From the NCBI GenBank assembly GCA_016745315.1, contig CP066886.1:4154501-4218500 (forward strand): a DNA stretch of 64,000 nt, read 5' to 3'. A program made the position numbers and the translations under genes. Source of the stretch: Arthrospira sp. PCC 9108. Its GTDB lineage: Bacteria; Cyanobacteriota; Cyanobacteriia; Cyanobacteriales; Microcoleaceae. Below the pieces are notes generated by a model. It saw only the letters and a list, made by a program, of their open reading frames with translations. It made no database searches and had not been told where the DNA came from. Below, one piece after another: positions 20,738-30,324 of the stretch (positions within the stretch are counted from its first letter, which is position 1; every line of letters begins with the position of its first letter).

Positions 20738-21574
20738 TTATCCAGGGTTAGAAGATGGTTTACGACGACCTTTATTTAAGAGACCCAAACCTTTTAAACC
20801 AGTCCAGCCCAAGGCTATATAACCGATCGCCAATAGCAAACTACTCATCCCAGTTTGGAGGCTAGATTTGAGCGATCGCGTTTTGGCTTCATCCTCTAGT
20901 TCTTGTTGGCGTTGACGAATTTGGGTGAGTAATTGCACAGGTAGGGAGTCGGCTTGTTGTTCCAAGAACTCATCAAGGACGGCTGGATTAGTTTTAGCTT
21001 CCTCAAGAACTTGTAGAATTTGTGGGGGAAGGTTTCCTTCCGCAATCACCTGATTTAATTGTTCCTCGTCTTGTATTAAGCCAGTTAACTGGGCTCGGAG
21101 TTGCACTTTTCGCTGTTCAATCTCCTGTTGAAATTGCTGACTTCCTAACTGGCTTTCCAGTTGAGTTTCTGCTTGCGCGGCTTGCTGACTAATCTCTGAT
21201 AAAGCATCTCGGCGAGCCAAACGGGTATTATTAAGGTGCATGGGAAAAATCAGCAGGTACAGCAACCCTAGTAAACTGGCGAGGATACCAACCCACAATC
21301 TTAGGTCGGCGATATTGTTACGAGATTTGGGAGCATTTCCGAGGACACTATCCATCCAATACCCCATTAAAACGAGAGCCATTCCTACCAGGGGAACTAC
21401 GCCTCGGTCAACTAAGCTGCTAGCAGTTTGGATTAACCAACCTCTATCGGTTAGGTTGGGGGGGAATAATAGGACTAAATAATCGACTAGGGCTGACAGA
21501 ATCAGGATTAGCCCAACTAATTTGATGCTAGAAGAGGCTTGGAAGGAAAATTGACGGTTTGTTGTTGATGTCAT
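20738..21574 (-). CDS. hpsJ: HpsJ-like membrane protein (hormogonium polysaccharide type)
   Basis: The 278-residue protein has three hydrophobic segments in the first 115 residues (around 17-37, 57-72 and 92-112), a coiled-coil, glutamine-rich middle (about 120-230) and a final membrane segment near residue 245 (SSLLLAIGYIALGWTGLKGL). This layout matches cyanobacterial HpsJ-like proteins linked to polysaccharide synthesis and gliding in filamentous species. The glycosyltransferase downstream on the same strand supports that context. The exact biochemical role is unknown; the assignment rests on architecture and remembered family likeness. Confidence 0.65.
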   Translation of the reverse strand: MTSTTNRQFSFQASSSIKLVGLILILSALVDYLVLLFPPNLTDRGWLIQTASSLVDRGVVPLVGMALVLMGYWMDSVLGNAPKSRNNIADLRLWVGILASLLGLLYLLIFPMHLNNTRLARRDALSEISQQAAQAETQLESQLGSQQFQQEIEQRKVQLRAQLTGLIQDEEQLNQVIAEGNLPPQILQVLEEAKTNPAVLDEFLEQQADSLPVQLLTQIRQRQQELEDEAKTRSLKSSLQTGMSSLLLAIGYIALGWTGLKGLGLLNKGRRKPSSNPG

Positions 21575-21728
21575 AGGACGGTTAAGGATACTCTAAGTTT
21601 GTCTACAGCCAAGATAACAGTTCCGGCTAGTATGTAACTACTGTCATATTTGCCAAGATGGGGGAATTGTTTATTGATTAGCTGCGGTTGAGTAGTGGTT
21701 AATGATATCAAAGAAAGGAGAGACAATC

Positions 21729-22229
21729 ATGATTGAGGGCGTTTATTCTGTGGAAGAACTACGGGAGGCGATCGCCTATAACCCTGAGCAATGGCGACCT
21801 CTAGTTTTTAGCAATGGCTGTTTTGACTTGATTCATGCTGGACATATTCGCTACCTGACCCAAGCCAAAAGTTTAGGGCGATCGCTCGTGGTCGGTCTCA
21901 ATAGCGATCGATCTGTTCGCCTGATTAAACCCCACTCGGCTGGATATCCTCCCCGTCCTATTATACCAGAATTACAGCGAGCCGAAGTTCTCAGCCACTT
22001 AAAACCTGTAGATGCAGTGGTGATTTTTCCAGAAAGCACTGCTACGGCGATTATTGAACAGTTACAACCTGATATCTATGTTAAGGGTGGTGATTACACC
22101 ATTGACACGCTACCGGAAGCGCCCACGGTTCAAAGCTATGGCGGCAAGATTGTCCTAATTGCGGTGGAAATGCCTACTTCTACCAGTGGGATTATTAATC
22201 GGATTTTGCACCATCATACCCCACCCTAA
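21729..22229 (+). CDS. RfaE2/HldE-C-like nucleotidyltransferase
   Basis: The 166-residue protein has the cytidylyltransferase fold signature VFSNGCFDLIHAGHIRYL, then VGLNSDRSVRLIKP, RPIIPELQRAEVL and the late PTSTSGIINRIL. These are the motifs of the C-terminal domain of HldE (D-glycero-beta-D-manno-heptose 1-phosphate adenylyltransferase). The motif order suggests activation of a sugar phosphate with ATP or CTP for envelope glycans. ATG at 21729 follows AGGAGA at a good distance; an ATG at 21702 is less likely. Bases 21767-22226 are repeated almost identically at 30573-31032. The first copy, with its own ribosome binding site and N-terminus, is taken as the parent gene. Confidence 0.85.
   Translation: MIEGVYSVEELREAIAYNPEQWRPLVFSNGCFDLIHAGHIRYLTQAKSLGRSLVVGLNSDRSVRLIKPHSAGYPPRPIIPELQRAEVLSHLKPVDAVVIFPESTATAIIEQLQPDIYVKGGDYTIDTLPEAPTVQSYGGKIVLIAVEMPTSTSGIINRILHHHTPP
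21767..22226 (+). repeat. 460-bp direct repeat, left copy
   Basis: This segment is repeated in the same orientation at 30573-31032, 8,806 bases away. I see about four substitutions over 460 bases (for example GCTCGTGG/GCTGGTGG and GCTACGGCG/GCTAGGGCG). Homology begins exactly at the HIP1 site GGCGATCGCC and ends after CCCCACCC, just before the stop codon of the gene. The pair brackets the TerY-type operon. Confidence 0.95.
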
Positions 22230-22329
22230 CCCTTCTACACCCCCAACAACTTTTGGCCATCTTAGCTGTCACATGGATAAAGGCCACCTTAGCTGTCCTC
22301 TGGAGGGACATAGCTAGGACATGACAGCA

Positions 22330-23898
22330 CTAACCACCAATATTGTCAATGTTACCAAACACAGAAGATATTTTATTTGACTTAACTCTTCTAATATGAG
22401 AGTGTTGATCAGTTTCTACATCTGTATTAGACAATTCTGATGTCGGCAATTTTTCTGGATCTGGATCTGGCAAATTTTCTGAGTTTGTCGAGGTAGAACT
22501 TGGCAAATTATCGCTGAATACAGAACTGATATATTTGGATGTATCCAAATTAGTAACTGAAGGATCAGGCTGAGACTTGATCGGCTGAGACTGGAACTGT
22601 TTTTCCTCAAAAATCGAACCAGGGGAAGATGATTGAGTTGTTGACGAAGTTCGAGATTTTGAAGGCGAGTCAATACCATGATCACTGGACTGACTAAATA
22701 GTTCAGGAAGCTGTAAAGAATTAGGCTCAGTCTCCTGTTCAGCTTCTGCATCTAATCGGTTTGTTTCAGCGGTAAAAATTCCATCTATAACTGTTTCTCC
22801 TTGACGAATTCTGGAAGATGACCACGATGGCGTTGGCTCGATTTCCAGGGAATCTTGAATTTCTGTAATATCAGAGGGGATGGGCGAAGAATCAAAGTCA
22901 GGTAATTCCGGGAAATATATGATGTCCGGTTCCTTGGGGTCTAATTGTGCCTGTGAGGTTGGATTGGAAATATTACTAAAGACAGTTTCTGGTTCCCATA
23001 AAATACTATTCGGTATAGCCCAATTAGAATCTTCGGTTACGGAACTAATATAGGCGGTCACAGCAATGCGACGCTGAAAAGAGCCTGAGACTATCAAAAT
23101 ACTGCCGGACAACAAAGTATCTTCTAGCATTTTGTCAAGAGTTATGTTGATAGAGTTTAAGCCTGGTTCTAGTTTATCATTTTGTATATTTAACCCCGAA
23201 ATATCAGTCAAAATTTTGCAATCAATCGGCACAAAAATTTTGAGAATAAAATTATATTCTGTTCCGTAAGGTAGTTGACCCAGGTTCAAAGATGCTGGAT
23301 ACTGCCATTCGCCTTCTTCTTCCGGTAATCCCATAACAGAACCTCGTACTTGTACATTCTCAAACCTTAGATTGATTCTTGATTTTACCAAAATTGCACA
23401 TTGATCGTGATAACTATTGCGTTCCTCTGCTGTTACTTCAATGCGCAAATTTTTCAAGCTGACTCCCTGAGATTCAATAAGTATAACCGGCCCAACTTTT
23501 GACCACAGAGTTGCCCCTTTTCCATCTAGGATAATCGGGTGATTGATAACAATGGGACCAGGATATTCTGCGTTGGGAGGCCATAACTGGATTGTAGAGT
23601 TATCTGGCAAAACATTTAGTTTTTGTTGAAAGGTGTCTCGGCTAGATGGGGTGAACTGTTCTTCTATTGGTTTTCTTGCAAGTTGCTCGACAGTGATTTT
23701 TGGTTTTTTGGGGTCTGCCTTGATTTTAGCATATTCCACATATTTTTTACTTTTATGATTCGTTGTTTTTGTTTGATTTTTTCTGGCATATGAACTATTT
23801 TTAACTACCTTTGAAGGTTGATTACGGCGTTTATTAAGGCTTTTGGCGGGAGTAGAAAAACCTAGAAAAATTTTGATTTTTTCTATCCATTTATACAT
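22330..23898 (-). CDS. Hypothetical protein with a short beta-helix-like domain, last gene of the TerY-type operon
   Basis: I do not recognise a named family for the whole 522-residue protein. The N-terminus is basic (K/R/N-rich, residues 1-60). Residues about 80-190 read like a right-handed beta-helix (TIQLWPPNAEYPGPIVINHP, IILDGKGATLW, VSLKNLRIEVTAEE, INLRFENVQVRGS). Residues about 200-290 look like a beta-sandwich, and the rest is a low-complexity tail rich in S, P, E, D and T. There is no signal peptide. It lies 58 bases after the kinase gene on the same strand and is probably co-transcribed. The long acidic Ser/Thr-rich tail could be a substrate of that kinase; this is inference. Confidence 0.7.
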   Translation of the reverse strand: MYKWIEKIKIFLGFSTPAKSLNKRRNQPSKVVKNSSYARKNQTKTTNHKSKKYVEYAKIKADPKKPKITVEQLARKPIEEQFTPSSRDTFQQKLNVLPDNSTIQLWPPNAEYPGPIVINHPIILDGKGATLWSKVGPVILIESQGVSLKNLRIEVTAEERNSYHDQCAILVKSRINLRFENVQVRGSVMGLPEEEGEWQYPASLNLGQLPYGTEYNFILKIFVPIDCKILTDISGLNIQNDKLEPGLNSINITLDKMLEDTLLSGSILIVSGSFQRRIAVTAYISSVTEDSNWAIPNSILWEPETVFSNISNPTSQAQLDPKEPDIIYFPELPDFDSSPIPSDITEIQDSLEIEPTPSWSSSRIRQGETVIDGIFTAETNRLDAEAEQETEPNSLQLPELFSQSSDHGIDSPSKSRTSSTTQSSSPGSIFEEKQFQSQPIKSQPDPSVTNLDTSKYISSVFSDNLPSSTSTNSENLPDPDPEKLPTSELSNTDVETDQHSHIRRVKSNKISSVFGNIDNIGG

Positions 23899-23956
23899 TA
23901 ATAACTCCTATTACTAAACTGCTATTCATCATAAATTGGTTGAATATAATGAAATT

Positions 23957-25375
23957 TTAGGCTTTAAATTGATATATTTGGACTTCAACCATTCTAGAAT
24001 TAGGTTCTTTAGAAAACCGAAACCGGATGCCATTATCAAGTTGAAGGGCACTGCCAGGAGGAACCAAATTTCCTTTTGATGACATCAACGAAGTTAACTT
24101 CTGGTTAATGAGTAACCAATTGCCTTCATGAAAAACACAATAAGCTTGGGGGGTGCGATCGGCTTCTTCTCCCGGGAAAATATTATCAAAAATATGCCAT
24201 TTAAATAGTGATAGATTATGATAAACAACCGATTTTCCATCCCCAATCCATTGTCCGGGACGACTTTCTTTACGCAGCTTCATAATCGGAACCTTTCCTT
24301 TGGGTTTAGTCCCACAAAAAGGACACTGTGCATGATTTAAATCATGTAAAACAAACCATTGGCTCGGACAAGAATGATTGGCACAGGGGAAAAACATATC
24401 CCAGGTTTTGATTAAAGCTCGCTCCCATTCAATCGCAGGCGGACGAAGATTGGGAGAGTGCAATCCTTGCACAAATGTCTTCTCAAAAAGTTGACTTAAT
24501 TGCGGCCCCAAAGCAGTAAAAGGAATTTTTAAATCTTGAGGACGGTTAGAAGTATCCCTAGGATGTTCGACAAATAAAGCTTTTGAACCCATCTCTAGGC
24601 GTTCTTGCTCCTCTGCTGATGTTGCCGGATAAGTTCTGGGACCTTCTAAGGGATGCCTCCCTAATAAATATTGATACAGTAGAACCGCAAGGGCGTGTTG
24701 ATCTGTCGCAGTTGATGGATGTTTCCGTTGAGGATCGTTGAGGGGTAAATGGATAGTTGATAAGACTTCTGGGGCAATATATCCCCTTGTTCCTAGCACA
24801 TCGGGTGGAAATAGTTGGGGAACAACTAAAGAGTCAATATCAATGATCAGACATTCTCCAGAAGTTGGATCGATCAAGACGTTTTTGTTAGATAAGTCGG
24901 AATGGGCTAATCCGGCTTGATGTAAACGTCTTACTGCTCGTGCTAAACGAATACAAATTTGAAAATAATTAATCCATTTTCCTTTTTCTTCAGGGGGCAA
25001 AATAGAGCGCAGTGTAGAACGAACAAACCAGGTACTTTCTTTTTCTTTTCCCTGGAATTTTCCGGTTTTAAAGAAATAATTATGAGGATAAACAGGGGTA
25101 ATAACTCCCAATGAAGGTTGAGTTACGATCGCCGTCGGCCAACAAAACAGATTTTGGAAATAATCTCCATTAATCCCAAGAGTAGGATTATATCTCTTTA
25201 AAATTGCTCCTAGTCGAGATAACCGACTTTGATCTGAACCGGCATTCGGATCTTTGTAAAAGCAAATAACCGCAGTTTTGTCCGCTGTAAAGTAGACTTC
25301 CTTCATCGCACCTTCCCCAATCATATCGGGGATATATTCAAGGATGCTCCCATCTGCCAAGGTTGCAATTGCCAC
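23957..25375 (-). CDS. TerY-associated protein kinase with zinc ribbon and FHA-like C-terminus
   Basis: The 472-residue protein has a Ser/Thr kinase fold: glycine-rich loop IGEGAMKEVY (19-28), probable ATP lysine in ICFYK (41), catalytic loop HSDLSNKN (158-165), DID in place of DFG (179-181) and GYIAPEV (198-204). A zinc ribbon follows (Cys 331, 336, 351, 354). The last 100 residues (NWLLINQKL, VPPGSALQLDNGIRFRF) look FHA-like. Its place beside TerY and PP2C matches the kinase of TerY-P triads. The start is GTG and overlaps the phosphatase stop codon by one base (TAGTG), indicating translational coupling. It probably phosphorylates proteins that the neighbouring phosphatase resets. Confidence 0.85.
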   Translation of the reverse strand: MAIATLADGSILEYIPDMIGEGAMKEVYFTADKTAVICFYKDPNAGSDQSRLSRLGAILKRYNPTLGINGDYFQNLFCWPTAIVTQPSLGVITPVYPHNYFFKTGKFQGKEKESTWFVRSTLRSILPPEEKGKWINYFQICIRLARAVRRLHQAGLAHSDLSNKNVLIDPTSGECLIIDIDSLVVPQLFPPDVLGTRGYIAPEVLSTIHLPLNDPQRKHPSTATDQHALAVLLYQYLLGRHPLEGPRTYPATSAEEQERLEMGSKALFVEHPRDTSNRPQDLKIPFTALGPQLSQLFEKTFVQGLHSPNLRPPAIEWERALIKTWDMFFPCANHSCPSQWFVLHDLNHAQCPFCGTKPKGKVPIMKLRKESRPGQWIGDGKSVVYHNLSLFKWHIFDNIFPGEEADRTPQAYCVFHEGNWLLINQKLTSLMSSKGNLVPPGSALQLDNGIRFRFSKEPNSRMVEVQIYQFKA

Positions 25376-27252
25376 TAATCTTCCTCCCGATATAAAACAA
25401 CCAACGTGCGATCGTCAAAAGAGCCTCTTCGGTAGTAGGAGTCCAGCCAAATCTTTAATTTTTCGTGGGGCTCCATCGGTTCACATTCCTGACACATTTG
25501 ATGCTCCAAAATTCCGGCATTTAATAAATCTCGAGATGTCAGCACCTCTTTAATATCTTTACCCAACCGTTCAGCATATTTTGCAATAGAACGAATTGAA
25601 ACTTTTTTAGGTTCATCAGAATTTGGGGCTAAAATTCTCTCAACTTCATCTTGAAAATTTTTCTGATTATTTATCACATCATTTTGCGTTTTAAGAGAGG
25701 TTTTTTGTAGTTCTTGTTCCCTCTCTTTGGCATCAACATTACGAATCTTGATAACTCGATTTAGGATTAAATCTCCATACAATTTCAACATACCTGGATC
25801 GTTGGGAAAGTAGTCATCTGAAACACCATCTGTCATAATCATCAAGGCTTTTAAATTACCAATAAAAGGAAAGGTTTTTTGGACAAGATTATAATCTTCG
25901 AGTTTTCCAGCTGAAGTCAGAAAATCCGTTTGTCCTCCATGCTCTCCAATATCAGGTTTTCCCAGTAATTTTAAAGTATATTTATGGGAAATAGCAGCCA
26001 ACATTCCATCTCCAACTTGACAAGTTAAAACAAAATCATAGCTAGTAGAATTTTTTACCTGAATTTTTGTATGAATAGCTAGAAGTAGAGTAGCTGATAA
26101 ATCTTTGATGTCAAGTTCTTTCTTTTCTTCTCGTTTATTGTAACTGGAATAATTTTTGAGACGATTGGCTTCCTCTTCAACCCGTTGGTAAGCCTTACTT
26201 AAAGCTGTGTATAAAGATTTTTGAAGCTCCTTTGCCTTGTCGCCTTTAAACAGCCACTCAGAATCTCGATCAAAATCATTTTCTAAATCTGTTTTGGCTG
26301 TTTCACACAGAGAGAAAGACTCGAGAAATTCTTTCAATGATTTAACTGCGGCTTCACAAGAAATCTTGGCACCAATTCGAGAAAACTTTTTAGATCCGGC
26401 TCCATCAGAAACAGCAATAATGGTCCATTTACCAACGGTATCAAATTTAAACCAATCATCACAATTAGTTCCCTGATGTTTGTGCATTTTTCCTCGGACT
26501 CTAGCTCCAATCAGTTTTAATCCTTCTGGGGACTGATCCGATTTTTGAGAATAAAATTCATCATGAGGTTTTGGTTCATCAGGAACACGATGATACTCCC
26601 AAGGCGGAGTAATAGGGGTAGAAGTTGATTCGGGTTGGGCAATTTTTCCCTCAGTGGAATGCTCTAAAAGAGTTGCTTCTGGGGTTGGGGAATTTGCTGA
26701 ACCTACTGTTTTAGCTTCATTTATTGAAGGAGTTATAGAAGTTGCATTCACAGATGTATTTATATTATCATTAGATAAATTTTTTGTAGATAGTGGAACA
26801 TTTTCAGTAGGACTTAGAACTTCTGAATCTCGAATAAATTCTGTTTGATTTGGTTCTGACAAAGGGGGCAATTGTGGAGATTTGTTCTTGAATACCTCGT
26901 TGATGGCAGTTTTAATTTTCTCTGTTAATTGACTGCAATTTTGATTTTTTTTAATGAAAAAATCGACTAAAGTCTCAACAAGTTTTGCAACCTCTGATGA
27001 CTTTTTATTGCTGCTGATCTCAAACTTGATTTCAGAGAATTCTTGACCAATCTCAGCACAAATACCAGCTATTTTTTTGATAATTTTTTCAATTGTATCT
27101 TGATAATCACTTGAACCTTGAAAGTCATGCCATTTTTTTTCTAACTCATTTTTTTCTAACTCATCTGAATGATTTTCAATGTCAAGTTTCCAGCAAATAG
27201 CTTTGATTAATTTTTCTACGTCGGGTTCTTGATTGGGGTCATGATTAGACAT
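25375..27252 (-). CDS. PP2C-type protein phosphatase of the TerY-P triad
   Basis: The 625-residue protein has an N-terminal helical, lysine/glutamate-rich part (1-120) and a Ser/Thr/Pro-rich linker (about 130-235). A PP2C domain follows with GTNCDDWFKF, the metal-binding VSDGAGSKKFSRIGA, CQVGDGML, LMIMTDGVSDDYFP and the final SFDDRTLVVLY. Aspartates for the binuclear metal site are present. In the TerY-P class the phosphatase opposes the linked kinase. It starts 79 bases after terY and its stop overlaps the kinase start. The long variable linker suggests a regulatory or docking segment. Confidence 0.88.
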   Translation of the reverse strand: MSNHDPNQEPDVEKLIKAICWKLDIENHSDELEKNELEKKWHDFQGSSDYQDTIEKIIKKIAGICAEIGQEFSEIKFEISSNKKSSEVAKLVETLVDFFIKKNQNCSQLTEKIKTAINEVFKNKSPQLPPLSEPNQTEFIRDSEVLSPTENVPLSTKNLSNDNINTSVNATSITPSINEAKTVGSANSPTPEATLLEHSTEGKIAQPESTSTPITPPWEYHRVPDEPKPHDEFYSQKSDQSPEGLKLIGARVRGKMHKHQGTNCDDWFKFDTVGKWTIIAVSDGAGSKKFSRIGAKISCEAAVKSLKEFLESFSLCETAKTDLENDFDRDSEWLFKGDKAKELQKSLYTALSKAYQRVEEEANRLKNYSSYNKREEKKELDIKDLSATLLLAIHTKIQVKNSTSYDFVLTCQVGDGMLAAISHKYTLKLLGKPDIGEHGGQTDFLTSAGKLEDYNLVQKTFPFIGNLKALMIMTDGVSDDYFPNDPGMLKLYGDLILNRVIKIRNVDAKEREQELQKTSLKTQNDVINNQKNFQDEVERILAPNSDEPKKVSIRSIAKYAERLGKDIKEVLTSRDLLNAGILEHQMCQECEPMEPHEKLKIWLDSYYRRGSFDDRTLVVLYREED

Positions 27253-27331
27253 AAGTTTGACGAGCCTTTGGTTAACTATTGGGTCTTAATGGTGGTACTA
27301 ATGCACCCAGATTGGGTGCATCAGCCTGGTA

Positions 27332-27973
27332 TTAAGGAATAATTGTGATTCCTTGAGGAGGAGGAGGTAGATTGATCGGTTGGTTATTTGCCATCACCTG
27401 AGCCACGCTCTGAGAACTCTGCTTAATTGACTGTGATACCCACTTGAAGAACTGTTTAAGAGTATCTGGCTGCAAATTATCTAACTTAACTACAATCTCT
27501 GTCAGTTTCTTGAGGGTATATTCATCGGCTCCTGAGCCAGCAGCACAGGCAATAATATTGGCGGGTTTTTTCTGTTTCAATTCATCGGCCGCTTTTTCCC
27601 AAGTATCAGTCGGCATCCCATCTGTCATCAAAAACACTAATGGTTTCCAATCCCCTTTTTGGGTATCGCTGGCTTTTTTAACCTCTTTATCGAAACACTG
27701 AGTCAACAGTTTTAAGGCATCACCTAATGAGGTTGTTCCTCCTGCCGAAAGTACAGGTGGCTGAAATTTCATTAATTCAGTCAGGGGAAAAACTTGTTGA
27801 GCGGTACTTTCAAAGGTAATGACTGAGAGGTAAGCTGTTTCTATAGCATAGGGTTCGCTTTGCAGTTCGGCTACCAGTGCTTTAATGCCTTGATTAACGG
27901 CCTCAATAGGTTCGCCACACATAGAACCAGAACAGTCTAAAACTAAATAAACAGGTAAACGACGAGATGACAT
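27332..27973 (-). CDS. terY: TerY-like von Willebrand factor A protein
   Basis: The 213-residue protein is essentially one vWA domain. The MIDAS sequence DCSGSM lies at residues 13-18, the metal-binding threonine region GGTTSLGDAL near 95 and FLMTDGMPTD near 128. It matches TerY of tellurite-resistance and stress modules in length and motifs. A proline-rich tail (PPPPQGITIIP) ends the protein. vWA domains bind partners through a metal ion; in TerY-P triads TerY probably organises the kinase and phosphatase. It lies 70 bases after the second vWA gene in the same operon. Confidence 0.9.
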   Translation of the reverse strand: MSSRRLPVYLVLDCSGSMCGEPIEAVNQGIKALVAELQSEPYAIETAYLSVITFESTAQQVFPLTELMKFQPPVLSAGGTTSLGDALKLLTQCFDKEVKKASDTQKGDWKPLVFLMTDGMPTDTWEKAADELKQKKPANIIACAAGSGADEYTLKKLTEIVVKLDNLQPDTLKQFFKWVSQSIKQSSQSVAQVMANNQPINLPPPPQGITIIP

Positions 27974-28043
27974 AATTTTGCTCCTTACATGAAATATAAC
28001 CCATTTAAAATGGTTTTAAGAGTAGCACTACAACTCTTTTACC

Positions 28044-29111
28044 TCAGTTTTTCTTCGGGATCACAACCGTTTGGTAAATTTTTTGTCCATAGACTTCTAA
28101 TTCAAATCCTTGAGTATTCAATGGAAGTGTAAATGAGACTTTTGCCGGAAGACCATCGGTATATTTTTTAATGATTTTTCCGGAATCATCATAAATCGTT
28201 GCAGTGGGAGCAACAATTTGGTTTTCATCCACAACTTCTGCAAAAATCTCAACTAAAGAACTCATTTCAGCCGCGATTTTATGATCCCAGATATCAATAC
28301 CTGTCCCAGTTACTAGATCATCTAGTTCTTCTAGCTGACCTATGTCGATTTCATCACCCACACCTATTAAAACACATTTGACTATATTTCGCTGACCTGA
28401 TTTTATTTCATTAGCCAACCGATTGGTATATTGTTTGATATTCGCTAAGTCATCAATCTTCCCATCGGTAATAAAAATATACATACCTCGTTTGGCATCG
28501 ACAAATCTTTCAGTAAAATACTTAACCGCAGGCGTAAGAATTGTCCCTGTACCAAAGGTGATAGATTGAGGACCACTAATTTTTAGTTCATGACATTGTG
28601 GTTCTGTAAAATCACCTAAAAACTCGACAGAACTACCATCTCCACCTGCCCAGTAAATTACAGTTGTTGCACCATCAGCATCTAAATTATCTGCCAAGTA
28701 ACTAATAAATTGTCGAGCCAAGGGTTCAACGATATTATCGCTGGATTTCATGTATCCTTTGGCTATGGCATCTTCATAGGCTTGTGATTTAATAACTTTG
28801 TAAGTTTTGCCATCTTCAACTGTGAAAGTAATCCATTCTTGCTTTTCATATTTTGCGTGCACATCTTCAGGGATTGACCCAATTAAACTTCGCCCATACA
28901 AACCTCGCATTGATGCACTGGCATCCAGTGCAATACCTGTTTGCCAACCTTCGGCATTAGACCCTTGGGGTTCCATAAGAATGGTGAACAAAACTTGTAA
29001 GTTATTGCCACTTTTTTTGACATTAACTTCACCAAATTCCTTGGCAACAACACTTCTAGGAAGTTGCACATTAGATTCTTTATCTTCAGACTTTGAGGTA
29101 GGGCTATACAT
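28044..29111 (-). CDS. vWA domain protein with C-terminal beta domain (paralogue 2)
   Basis: The 355-residue protein starts with a short beta segment (SVVAKEFGEVNVKKSGNNLQ) and continues into a vWA domain with MIDAS DASAS (TGIALDASASMRG), the GTGTILTPAV region and IFITDGKIDDL. It ends in a small beta-rich domain (PTATIYDDSGKIIKKYTDGL). It is a clear paralogue of the next gene upstream: both share LGEVNV/FGEVNV, DASAS, VLIGVGDEIDIGQLEELDD and DIWDHKIA. The vWA arrangement recalls TerF-like proteins of ter systems. No membrane segment is visible, so a cytoplasmic scaffold is likely. Confidence 0.8.
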   Translation of the reverse strand: MYSPTSKSEDKESNVQLPRSVVAKEFGEVNVKKSGNNLQVLFTILMEPQGSNAEGWQTGIALDASASMRGLYGRSLIGSIPEDVHAKYEKQEWITFTVEDGKTYKVIKSQAYEDAIAKGYMKSSDNIVEPLARQFISYLADNLDADGATTVIYWAGGDGSSVEFLGDFTEPQCHELKISGPQSITFGTGTILTPAVKYFTERFVDAKRGMYIFITDGKIDDLANIKQYTNRLANEIKSGQRNIVKCVLIGVGDEIDIGQLEELDDLVTGTGIDIWDHKIAAEMSSLVEIFAEVVDENQIVAPTATIYDDSGKIIKKYTDGLPAKVSFTLPLNTQGFELEVYGQKIYQTVVIPKKN

Positions 29112-29151
29112 TTTTTGTCGTCCTTTTCTGAAAATCCATCATCTTATCTAG

Positions 29152-30096
29152 TTATAACCCTTCCGAAATATTTTGAGTGATATTTCCACCAGGAAACTCT
29201 AAGGTGAAGGATGTTGAACCAGAGGGTAAAGTAAAGCGAAGTAATGCGGGAACACCGTCTGCATAATCTTGGCAAACTTTTCCGGCTTGGTTTAGGATGC
29301 GACCTGAACTAATAACCATCACATCTTCAGAAACCAACTCCTTAAACACTTGTTCTAATTTATTCATATCACTAGCTAACTGATGATCCCAAATATCAAT
29401 ATCTTGCCCGTAACTATCTTTAATATCTTTTCCTTCAAACATATCATCTAGTTCTTCCATTTGTCCAACATCGACTTCATCTCCAACTCCAATCAGTACC
29501 ATTTTGACAAAAGGTTTACTTTGGTTAGTGATTTCTTGAGCATACCGAAAGCAATATTTTTTGACCTCTGCGATATCTTCAATAATTCCATCAGTCACGA
29601 AAACACAAAGAGCAGCGGGTTGCTTAACGCCTAAAGCTGGAGCATCTTTAAATTTATCAACAAAATATTGGAGAGGTGCTAACAACTTAGTTCCTCGTCC
29701 CCAAGCTAATTTTTTTGGACCAACGATCGCCAAATTTTGGGTTTGTTCTTCGTCAAATTCTCCGACTTCTTCAATTTTAGAACCATCGGGACTACAAGCC
29801 CAGTAAATTAAATTCACTTTGCCGTTTGAGGAAAAGTTAGATAAGTAGCTAATCATCGTCCGAGCCACCGGTTCAACGACATTAGGAATAGTAGCCGCAG
29901 CACCAAACACTCCTCCGACAATTCCACTAACTCCATACATTTTTTTCATGGAAGCAGAAGCATCTAAAGCCAACCCCATTCTTACCCCTTCTAAATCGGG
30001 AACAGTAAGAATTGTCGCCACAATATTAATGCTGCCATTTTTTTGCTTATAAACATTGACTTCACCCAAAGGTTCCACTACATTGGTAAGCTGCAT
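29152..30096 (-). CDS. vWA domain protein with C-terminal beta domain (paralogue 1), first gene of the operon
   Basis: The 314-residue protein opens with VVEPLGEVNVYKQKNGSINI. It has a vWA domain with MIDAS DASAS (MGLALDASASMKK), GRGTKLLAPL and VFVTDGIIEDI, then VLIGVGDEVDVGQMEELDD and a C-terminal beta domain (VISSGRILNQAGKVCQDYAD). It is 40 bases upstream of its paralogue and is the first gene of a six-gene minus-strand operon (vWA, vWA, TerY, PP2C, kinase, beta-helix). The duplicated vWA pair suggests hetero-oligomer formation. The role in stress or defence is inferred from the family context only. Confidence 0.82.
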   Translation of the reverse strand: MQLTNVVEPLGEVNVYKQKNGSINIVATILTVPDLEGVRMGLALDASASMKKMYGVSGIVGGVFGAAATIPNVVEPVARTMISYLSNFSSNGKVNLIYWACSPDGSKIEEVGEFDEEQTQNLAIVGPKKLAWGRGTKLLAPLQYFVDKFKDAPALGVKQPAALCVFVTDGIIEDIAEVKKYCFRYAQEITNQSKPFVKMVLIGVGDEVDVGQMEELDDMFEGKDIKDSYGQDIDIWDHQLASDMNKLEQVFKELVSEDVMVISSGRILNQAGKVCQDYADGVPALLRFTLPSGSTSFTLEFPGGNITQNISEGL

Positions 30097-30324
30097 ATCG
30101 AAAATCTCCTAGCACTGTATAAATTACCCGAAAAAATAAATAATCAAGGCACAAATTTCTCCGGGCCTTGCCTCACCCCTCAAAACCATGAATACCGAAC
30201 TCTTGGACTCCTTTTGACTTCCTCATAGTTCTGTCCATTTATTTTAGTGATCCCAACTGTTAACAAGAGAGGCATCTTTTTCAATTCATTAAAATAAATT
30301 TAGGTTTATGTCGTAGGGAAAAAC

